Below, one piece after another: positions 1-6,034 of a stretch of DNA of 7,070 bases. Below the pieces are notes generated by a model, which was given only the letters and a program-made list of their open reading frames with translations, was not told the origin of the DNA and made no database searches. The stretch lies in NCBI GenBank assembly GCA_937900435.1, contig CALCEG010000124.1, positions 1 to 7,070 of the forward strand, written 5' to 3'. Both the position numbers and the translations under genes were made by a program. How positions within the stretch are numbered: the stretch's first letter is position 1; every line of letters begins with the position of its first letter. The DNA comes from an uncultured Alphaproteobacteria bacterium (GTDB lineage Bacteria > Pseudomonadota > Alphaproteobacteria > Rs-D84).

Positions 1-1
1 G

Positions 2-3000
2 GTGATAAGTGGTGATTTGCAGGTGTTGGGTACGGGTGGCGCTGTGTTGCAGGCAGCTGCAGATATTACTGTCGATGGTGCGCTAGAAAATAAGTCTGGG
101 GACGATTTTACGATAACTGCTAATTCGGGTGCCTTGGTCGTTGGTGAAACAATGACAAATGAAAGCCAAAATGCAACAATGACCCTGAATGTAGAGTCGT
201 GGCAGGTTAACGGTGGGACTGATGCTGCGGCGTCGGGGGGTAACAAAGGTAATTTTTACGCAATAGTCGAAAATGAAACAAGTTTGGCAAATGGATTTAA
301 TTTAAGTGGTATGGGGGCTGATAATGAGTTCAGTTTGGATACTGGCACGTTGGTCTTTGGTGCCGATGCGGACGAGGATGCGTGGTTTGGATTATTTGCG
401 AATAAGTTGAAAGAATTTGCTGTTACGGTACGCGGTGGAAATTTGAATTTGGGTGCTGTTTTGAATGGTGCTGATTCAAATACAAACGCAAGTATGAATG
501 TTGGCGCGCAAAATCTTTCGATGAATTCTGTTGTTAATAACGCAGATGTTTTATCGATTAAAACTGTAAATAATGTAAATGGAACGATAGATGTTTCTGG
601 GGCGATTTTAGGGGCAAGTGGTTCGACTACAACTTTGATTGCTTCGGGGGCTTTGACTGTTGGCGATACTGTTTCAAACGCGGGTTCTATGTCGTTAAGC
701 GCATCGGAAATAAATTTGGCAGATGTGTCAGATGTAGGGACGGAAATGAATCCTGCAATGACAGAAATAAAGTCTGTGTTAAGCAATGCAGGTAAAATCG
801 TTGTAGGAAATTTAGTTAATAAAAATGGGATGCTTAGTATAGAAGCCAAAGACGTTCAGGTTAATGGCGTGATAATTAATAGTAGTGGAACCTTGGATTT
901 GTTTGCGTCAGATACAAATAATGGTCCTGTGCAATTGAATGGTGCAATTGAAGTCTTGGGGGGTGAAGTTAATCTTAATGCGTTGGTTGGTGCGGTGACT
1001 GTTGGTGGCGCATTGAATGTGACACAAGGTAATCTTAATTTGGGGACAAGTTTGTACGACTTGGCTGTTCAGGATTCGGCTGTGCAGATTGCAGGCAACT
1101 TGGTTGCAGGAAATCAGGTGGCAGGTACAGGGAACATTAATGTCGCGGCAAATGGTGTGCAAGACTTTGTTTTGACGGCGGGTTCGACAGCGATTGCGAA
1201 AAATGTAATTGTCGGTAATGGGGTTGATGTTGGAACTGTTGTTTTGGATTCAGGTACGATAGATATCGGACAGGGGATTACTGTTAATGATCAAGGAATA
1301 TTGGAATTGGGGGCAGCTGATAATGCGGCGGTTGTTGACGTTGTTGGACAGGTGTTAGTAAATAAAGGCGCAACATTAAATGCTTATACAAGTGATTTTA
1401 CGGTTGGGGCGATGTTGGTAAATGGACAGTTAATCGTAAATGGGGCTAAAATCGTTGCAGATAATGGTGGAATAGATATCATAGGTAATCTTTATTTTGA
1501 TGGCGATAGTGCAAATTCTGGTTTAGTGATTAATACTGATGTAACAGATGAATTTGCATTGCAAACAACAAAAGAAAATTCTGTTATTACTGTTGGTGCA
1601 ATAAATGTGATGTCAGGTAAATCATTGACGTTGGATTCAGCAGGGGCAGTATTTGTTGATGGAACTGTTTATAATCAGGGCGAATTATCTGTAAATGCAA
1701 CGGGTCTGGTCAATGCGACTTCTGTAATTACAAATACCGGTGGGTTGGATATTGCAGCAGGTGTATTGGATTTGGCAGGTGTTGAAAATTCCGCGGATGT
1801 GGCGGTTGAAATTGTCGCAAATAGTGGAAATGCAAATATTGATTTTGTTGTTAATACGGGGGATTCTTTGGCTATTCGCGCTGAAGATTCAATCGTGTCT
1901 GTTTCAATCAGTAATACGAACGGTGGTGTTTTGAAACTGACTGCGGATACAGTAAAAGCCCAAAGTCTTGTTGTAAATGGAGATACAGGGACACAGTTAA
2001 ATTTAAATACTGGAACAGTTGATGTTGATGGTAATGTCAGGGTCGGTGGGGATTTGGTTCAAGGTGGGACAGTTGTAGATTATGCAATGTTGAATCATAA
2101 TGCTACTGATTTTTATGCCGGCAATTTATTGGTGGATGGTGGTTTTATTGTTAATTCTGGGAATACAATGTATTCAGTTGATACTAACTTTGAATTAGGT
2201 GGTGATATTTTGGTTGCCCAAGGCTCTGTTGTGAATGTAGAGGTTGGCAATTTAATTAATGCATCCAGTGCAAATATTAATAATTCTGGGATATTAACTA
2301 TGCGTGCAATGCGTGGAATGGTGTTTGCGGGGGCGACAAATAATTCTGGAACATTGACCTTGGATTCGATGAATGGATTGCTGGATTTGGGAACTTTGAC
2401 AGTTAATTCTGGAAATTTAGTGTTAAATGGGACAGGGCTTTATCTGGATGGTGCGATAAATACGGGCGCAATGTTGTTTCAAAATGTGGTTGCAACACTG
2501 GGGAATAAAGATATCAATATTATCGCAGATAATTATAATTTAACGGCAAGTTCTTTAAATCTAAAAGGGATTAATCAGGATGGTTCTATGTTGATTAATT
2601 CCAGTGATATTAATATTGGGACCGCTGGGATAAATGCGGATGATTTGCGTTTTGTCGCGCAACAGAATGACAGTGGTGATACCTTGTGGCAAAATGTAAG
2701 GGTCGAAGGTAATGTTTCTGGGAATGTTGATTTTATCGGTTTGGAAAAGATGAAGGTCTTTGGTAGTTATACATTTAATAATAACAGTTCTATTAATGCA
2801 GCGATTTTGCCGTATGCAGAAGGAACTGCGTTGAATACAACAGATGTTAATTATTGGGCAACTGTGTCGTTAAACGAGGATAAAACATTAGGACAAATAA
2901 CAAATCCAACAGGCGATAGTGCAGGGGCTTTGATTTCTGTGGATGGTGAATTTGAAACAGATATAACTTTGGTAGGAGGCTTGGAAAACGATAGTTTGGC

Positions 3001-4522
3001 AAATGCGCAAATTGGAATCGATATTTTTGATGTTGTTGATACGGGAACTGCAATTTGGTTATTGCATGCTGATAATGGTATCATAGATTTGGCCACGAAA
3101 ATTCGTAATTTGAATGTTCGGTTTTGTAATGCTGATGGTACATTGTGTTATAGCTATTTTGATTCTTTGAAAAATTATGCATCTGATGATTCTGATGATT
3201 TGCCTGTTTATATTGCAGAACGTGATACGGATGGTGATTTTCAGATAGATAGTCTGTATATCGTTTTTGACCCGCGCTTTGGTGGGCCGGTAGAGGTGTT
3301 TAAGATACAACCAATCGTTGGGCGTCAAGATGAATTTACGTTTGGCGAATATGTTTCGGCCGGTGCAATAGATGATATGGTGGTTGGGCAGTTGGTAGAT
3401 AAAAAATTTAACAATCGCACCCCAATCGAAGCGATTCCTGTAGCGTTCAAGGGGACTAACTTGTCCAAGGTTGCAACAGAATTGTATAACAGAATGGAGT
3501 ATTATGTTGCGGAACGTGATGGAACTGTCTTTGTACCGTTTAGTCGCTTGTTTCAAGTGCGTGAATTAGAACAAATTGCAGGAAATTTAATGTTGAACGA
3601 GCATACTTCTTTCCGTTCATTCGAAGATCGTATGTTGGACGAATTTATTTGGAATCGTGGACGTAAGTTGAAAAAAGCTTGGTTGGATATGGATTATGGT
3701 ATGTATTTCCAGAATGTTGCAGATGGCAAGCATGCAGATGGAAACAGATTTAGTGTTTCTGGTGGTTTTGATTGGCAGGCAACAAATACATTGATGTTGG
3801 GGTTAACTGGGCGCATAACACACAGTTCTTCGGATTTGTCAGATGCGATGGATTTAGGTTATGGCACAGTCCAAGAAGTGGGACAGGTTGGTGTAACCGT
3901 TGCGGATACTAATATTGGACTGGGGGCGTATTTGATGGAAACTGTTAATGAAAAGGCGCGTATATATGGAAATGCGTTCTTGGATTTACATGTGTTTGAT
4001 GTTGAACGCGTACAGAATTTTGTTGCACCAATTGACGGTACTGGCACTGCATTTAGTTTGATATCAGAATGGGGATTGATGCACGATATCTTAAACCAGT
4101 ATATTGTTGGTAATCTTTATGCACGCGCAGGATATAATTTTGGGTTTAGTGTTACGGAAAAGGTATCGGGCAGTGATTATATGAAACTGAAATCTGATGG
4201 TTATTTTGTCTTTACGCCTGGGTATTCGTTGATTGCGCAAAAGCGTATATATCCATCGGCATGGTTCCAAATTCGTCCATACGCATCAGTTGGTGTTGAA
4301 TATGATGTGTTGGGTATGCCGGACAATGCAAAGTACAAGTTTGCAGTCGCTGACAGATATACTTATTATGATATTGATACAAATCCATTCTGGGCAAATA
4401 TTGGTGCAGGTGTTGAATTCTTGGCGGCGAATGGTGTGCAGATTGGTGTGGATTATCGTTATCAATATAACTCTGCAATCCAATTACATAATATCAAGTT
4501 TTCTGGGTCGTACAGATTCTAG
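2..4522 (+). CDS. Autotransporter adhesin-like protein, 5'-truncated by window edge (beta-helix passenger plus C-terminal beta-barrel)
   Basis: The frame is open from the left edge, so the 1506 visible residues lack the true start and signal peptide; the GTG at position 2 is not evidence of a start. Residues 1 to about 900 are a Cys-free, Asn/Gly/Val-rich passenger built from short strands recurring as N-[ST]-G-x-L-x-[LIV], for example NSGTLTLDS and NSGNLVLNG, as expected of a right-handed beta-helix. Residues about 920-1030 resemble an autochaperone segment. Residues 1042-1083 hold the only two cysteines and an Asp-rich loop, followed by FDPRFGGP (1089-1096) and a charged, probably helical linker to about 1225. 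Residues 1226-1506 alternate aromatic and glycine-rich strands, starting AWLDMDYGMYF and ending SGSYRF; a C-terminal Phe is the usual outer-membrane barrel signal for the BAM machinery. By family knowledge the barrel anchors in the outer membrane and the passenger is displayed outside. Adhesion is inferred only; the ligand and whether the passenger is cleaved are unknown. Confidence 0.9.
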   Translation: MISGDLQVLGTGGAVLQAAADITVDGALENKSGDDFTITANSGALVVGETMTNESQNATMTLNVESWQVNGGTDAAASGGNKGNFYAIVENETSLANGFNLSGMGADNEFSLDTGTLVFGADADEDAWFGLFANKLKEFAVTVRGGNLNLGAVLNGADSNTNASMNVGAQNLSMNSVVNNADVLSIKTVNNVNGTIDVSGAILGASGSTTTLIASGALTVGDTVSNAGSMSLSASEINLADVSDVGTEMNPAMTEIKSVLSNAGKIVVGNLVNKNGMLSIEAKDVQVNGVIINSSGTLDLFASDTNNGPVQLNGAIEVLGGEVNLNALVGAVTVGGALNVTQGNLNLGTSLYDLAVQDSAVQIAGNLVAGNQVAGTGNINVAANGVQDFVLTAGSTAIAKNVIVGNGVDVGTVVLDSGTIDIGQGITVNDQGILELGAADNAAVVDVVGQVLVNKGATLNAYTSDFTVGAMLVNGQLIVNGAKIVADNGGIDIIGNLYFDGDSANSGLVINTDVTDEFALQTTKENSVITVGAINVMSGKSLTLDSAGAVFVDGTVYNQGELSVNATGLVNATSVITNTGGLDIAAGVLDLAGVENSADVAVEIVANSGNANIDFVVNTGDSLAIRAEDSIVSVSISNTNGGVLKLTADTVKAQSLVVNGDTGTQLNLNTGTVDVDGNVRVGGDLVQGGTVVDYAMLNHNATDFYAGNLLVDGGFIVNSGNTMYSVDTNFELGGDILVAQGSVVNVEVGNLINASSANINNSGILTMRAMRGMVFAGATNNSGTLTLDSMNGLLDLGTLTVNSGNLVLNGTGLYLDGAINTGAMLFQNVVATLGNKDINIIADNYNLTASSLNLKGINQDGSMLINSSDINIGTAGINADDLRFVAQQNDSGDTLWQNVRVEGNVSGNVDFIGLEKMKVFGSYTFNNNSSINAAILPYAEGTALNTTDVNYWATVSLNEDKTLGQITNPTGDSAGALISVDGEFETDITLVGGLENDSLANAQIGIDIFDVVDTGTAIWLLHADNGIIDLATKIRNLNVRFCNADGTLCYSYFDSLKNYASDDSDDLPVYIAERDTDGDFQIDSLYIVFDPRFGGPVEVFKIQPIVGRQDEFTFGEYVSAGAIDDMVVGQLVDKKFNNRTPIEAIPVAFKGTNLSKVATELYNRMEYYVAERDGTVFVPFSRLFQVRELEQIAGNLMLNEHTSFRSFEDRMLDEFIWNRGRKLKKAWLDMDYGMYFQNVADGKHADGNRFSVSGGFDWQATNTLMLGLTGRITHSSSDLSDAMDLGYGTVQEVGQVGVTVADTNIGLGAYLMETVNEKARIYGNAFLDLHVFDVERVQNFVAPIDGTGTAFSLISEWGLMHDILNQYIVGNLYARAGYNFGFSVTEKVSGSDYMKLKSDGYFVFTPGYSLIAQKRIYPSAWFQIRPYASVGVEYDVLGMPDNAKYKFAVADRYTYYDIDTNPFWANIGAGVEFLAANGVQIGVDYRYQYNSAIQLHNIKFSGSYRF
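2281..2412 (+). repeat. Beta-helix rung repeats visible at DNA level (taattctgg, about 60 bp period)
   Basis: The nonamer taattctgg occurs at 2281, 2341 and 2404, always in the same reading frame and encoding part of an Asn-Ser-Gly motif followed by a short hydrophobic strand. Spacings of 60 and 63 bp equal 20 and 21 residues, a plausible length for one beta-helix turn. More diverged versions of the same protein motif occur along the passenger, for example SSGTLDLFA, NQGELSVNA and NGGVLKLTA. This is an internal coding repeat, not a mobile or intergenic one. Confidence 0.6.
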
Positions 4523-4524
4523 TG

Positions 4525-4556
4525 AAAAAATCGCCAGATATTCTGGTGATTTTTTT
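4525..4556 (+). terminator. Rho-independent terminator after the autotransporter gene
   Basis: The left arm aaaaaatcgccaga (4525-4538) pairs with tctggtgatttttt (4542-4555) over 14 bp with one wobble pair and a three-base tat loop. The run of T at 4550-4556 follows the GC-containing core directly. Only two bases separate it from the TAG stop. The A-run on the left arm means it could also stop transcription arriving from the opposite strand, although no opposing gene is seen. Confidence 0.88.
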
Positions 4557-4584
4557 GTAATATGTATTGTTGCCAAAATTAAAC

Positions 4585-4600
4585 TTGACTTTTTTGTCAA
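4585..4600. promoter_or_regulatory. Inverted repeat TTGAC-T6-GTCAA overlapping the rho -35 box
   Basis: TTGAC (4585-4589) and GTCAA (4596-4600) are perfect five-base inverted repeats around six T residues, and the left half is the -35 box itself. A symmetric site in this position could be a repressor operator. In an AT-rich region a five-base palindrome can arise by chance, so a regulatory role is only a possibility. Confidence 0.25.
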
Positions 4601-4613
4601 TTTATTGTAATAT
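4585..4613 (+). promoter_or_regulatory. Promoter for rho (TTGACT, 17 bp spacer, TAATAT)
   Basis: A -35 box TTGACT (4585-4590, five of six consensus bases) is followed by a 17 bp spacer and TAATAT (4608-4613, four of six). Transcription would start near A4620, giving a leader of about 49 bases. The placement between the upstream terminator and the rho start codon supports it. The hexamers are read by eye and no start site has been measured. Confidence 0.65.
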
Positions 4614-4625
4614 ATCTGTATCAGA

Positions 4626-4643
4626 TGGCGCAGTTCTGCGCTG
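4626..4643 (+). promoter_or_regulatory. GC-rich hairpin in the rho 5' leader
   Basis: GCGCA (4628-4632) pairs with TGCGC (4637-4641) around a GTTC loop, with two further wobble pairs below the stem. It lies just downstream of the predicted transcription start and about 15 bases before the Shine-Dalgarno sequence. There is no T-tract after it, so it is not an intrinsic terminator. It could stabilise the mRNA or act in leader control; rho of E. coli is known to be autoregulated through its leader, but nothing here demonstrates that mechanism. Confidence 0.4.
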
Positions 4644-4656
4644 AAATATTTCCACA

Positions 4657-4662
4657 AAAGGA
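4657..4662 (+). promoter_or_regulatory. Shine-Dalgarno sequence of rho
   Basis: AAAGGA (4657-4662) lies six T residues before the ATG at 4669, a normal spacing. It supports that ATG, which also gives an N-terminus of the standard Rho type. Confidence 0.75.
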
Positions 4663-4668
4663 TTTTTT

Positions 4669-5937
4669 ATGCACGTTAATGAATTAAAGGCTAAAACGCC
4701 ACAGCAGTTGCTGAAAATGGCGGAAGATATGGGAATTGAAAACCCAGCACAATTAAATGTACAACAGTTGCGTTTCGCAGTTATGCGTGTTTTTGCCGCG
4801 GACAAGAAAATTACACTAATAGGTGATGGGGTCTTGGAACGTATGCAAGATGGTTTTGGGTTCTTGCGCGCCCCAGAATCTAACTATTTAGCAGGCCCCG
4901 ATGATTTATATGTTTCGCCAAATTTAATCAAAAAATATGGTTTAAAAACTGGTGATTATATCGAAGGACAAATCCAAGCCCCAGCCGCAGAAACAGAACG
5001 TTATTTCGCGCTGGAAACGATTGAACGTGTAAATGGCGATAATCCTGAAAAATTAAAACATCGTGTGTCTTTTGATGATATGACGCCATTATATCCCGAT
5101 GAACAATTAAAGATGGAAGTTCCATCGGACAGTGATAAAGGACGTAATTTGTCTGCGCGTGTAATCGATTTGATTTCGCCGACTGGTAAAGGACAGCGTT
5201 CGTTGATTGTTGCGCCGCCGCGTACTGGTAAGACAGTTATGTTGCAAAATATTGCACACAGTATCGCAACAAATTACCCTGATGTAAAACTGATTGTGTT
5301 GTTAATCGACGAACGCCCCGAAGAAGTGACAGATATGCAACGTAGTGTTAAGGGTGAAGTTATTTCATCCACATTTGATGAGCCTGCAACACGCCACATT
5401 CAGGTTGCAGAAATGGTTATTGAAAAGGCAAAACGTTTGGTCGAATCGGGTCAAGATGTTGTTATCTTGTTGGATTCTATTACACGTCTGGGGCGCGCAT
5501 ACAATACGGTTGTTCCGTCTAGTGGTAAAGTTTTGACTGGTGGTGTTGATGCGTATGCATTACAGCGTCCAAAGCGTTTCTTTGGTGCGGCGCGTAATAT
5601 CGAAGGCGGTGGTTCGTTAACGATTATTGCAACAGCTTTGGTTGATACAGGGTCCAAGATGGATGAAGTTATCTTTGAAGAATTTAAAGGTACAGGCAAC
5701 AGCGAAATTATTCTGGACAGAAAATTGTCAGATAAACGCGTCTATCCAGCGATTGATATTACAAAGTCTGGTACGCGCAAAGAAGACTTGTTGGTTGGCA
5801 AGGATGTGTTGTCAAAAATGTATGTCTTGCGCCGTATAATTAACCCAATGGGAACGCTAGAAGCAATGGAGTTCTTGTTGGATAAATTGCGATTGACCAA
5901 GACAAATGCGGACTTTTTTAGTTCGATGAATCAATAA
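4669..5937 (+). CDS. rho: Transcription termination factor Rho
   Basis: This is a complete 422-residue protein, close to the 419 residues of E. coli Rho. Rho is a hexameric RNA-dependent ATPase and helicase that loads on unstructured nascent RNA and releases it from RNA polymerase. Residues 1-45 form the Rho N-terminal helical domain. Residues 50-125 form the cold-shock-like RNA-binding domain, with RNP-type DGFGFLR (61-67) and YLAGPDDLYVSP (73-84). The ATPase core has Walker A APPRTGKT (182-189), the catalytic-Glu motif LLIDERPEEV (E215), Walker B VVILLD (264-269), the Q-loop region around VLTGGVD (288-294), R-loop EEFKGTGN (337-344) and the arginine-finger motif SGTR (R370). All key residues are present and no large insertion is seen. 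The gene has its own promoter, leader and terminator and looks monocistronic. Identification is secure from the family-wide motifs. Confidence 0.99.
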   Translation: MHVNELKAKTPQQLLKMAEDMGIENPAQLNVQQLRFAVMRVFAADKKITLIGDGVLERMQDGFGFLRAPESNYLAGPDDLYVSPNLIKKYGLKTGDYIEGQIQAPAAETERYFALETIERVNGDNPEKLKHRVSFDDMTPLYPDEQLKMEVPSDSDKGRNLSARVIDLISPTGKGQRSLIVAPPRTGKTVMLQNIAHSIATNYPDVKLIVLLIDERPEEVTDMQRSVKGEVISSTFDEPATRHIQVAEMVIEKAKRLVESGQDVVILLDSITRLGRAYNTVVPSSGKVLTGGVDAYALQRPKRFFGAARNIEGGGSLTIIATALVDTGSKMDEVIFEEFKGTGNSEIILDRKLSDKRVYPAIDITKSGTRKEDLLVGKDVLSKMYVLRRIINPMGTLEAMEFLLDKLRLTKTNADFFSSMNQ

Positions 5938-5944
5938 AATCCAG

Positions 5945-5970
5945 AAAAATGTCCATTTGGGCATTTTTTT
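5945..5970 (+). terminator. Rho-independent terminator after rho
   Basis: aaaaatgtcc (5945-5954) pairs with gggcattttt (5959-5968) over 10 bp including one wobble, with an ATTT loop and a T-run to 5970. It starts eight bases after the rho stop. As with the upstream terminator, the A-run before the stem makes it potentially bidirectional. It separates rho from the next gene. Confidence 0.85.
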
Positions 5971-5973
5971 GTT

Positions 5974-6001
5974 TTGTTTGGTCTGTAAAATTTGATATAA
6001 T
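5974..6001 (+). promoter_or_regulatory. Extended -10 promoter for the downstream exported-protein gene
   Basis: A perfect TATAAT (5996-6001) is preceded by TG one base upstream (TGATATAAT, 5993-6001), the extended -10 arrangement. A weak -35 TTGTTT (5974-5979) lies 16 bp upstream. Transcription would begin near A6008, six bases before the ATG at 6014, so translation from that ATG would be almost leaderless. This favours the ATG at 6035. Confidence 0.7.
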
Positions 6002-6025
6002 TACCACAACAGTATGATTTGTATT

Positions 6026-6032
6026 GGGGGAG
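6026..6032 (+). promoter_or_regulatory. G-rich Shine-Dalgarno sequence deciding the start at 6035
   Basis: GGGGGAG (6026-6032) lies immediately before the ATG at 6035, with the G-run ending four bases away. It is downstream of the alternative in-frame ATG at 6014, so it can only serve the later start. Confidence 0.6.
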
Positions 6033-6034
6033 AA

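Noticed and set aside
2..4. GTG at position 2 as the true start of the autotransporter
   Set aside because: No signal peptide or ribosome site follows or precedes it, and the sequence begins inside the repetitive passenger, so the gene continues beyond the window.
256..849. 197-codon open frame on the - strand inside the autotransporter gene
   Set aside because: It lies wholly within a well-supported coding region. Its Pro/Thr/Ala/Ser-rich translation mirrors the G- and T-rich codons of the + strand, and no promoter or Shine-Dalgarno is evident.
3059..3556. 165-codon open frame on the - strand opposite the autotransporter linker
   Set aside because: The opposite frame encodes the conserved-looking linker in continuity with the barrel. 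The antisense product has no recognisable motif and is rich in Ile, Arg and Lys as expected of a shadow.
4233..4610. 125-codon + strand frame overlapping the barrel end and running through the terminator
   Set aside because: It is out of frame with the barrel, passes straight through the strong hairpin terminator and reaches the rho promoter region, so it cannot be a sensible gene.
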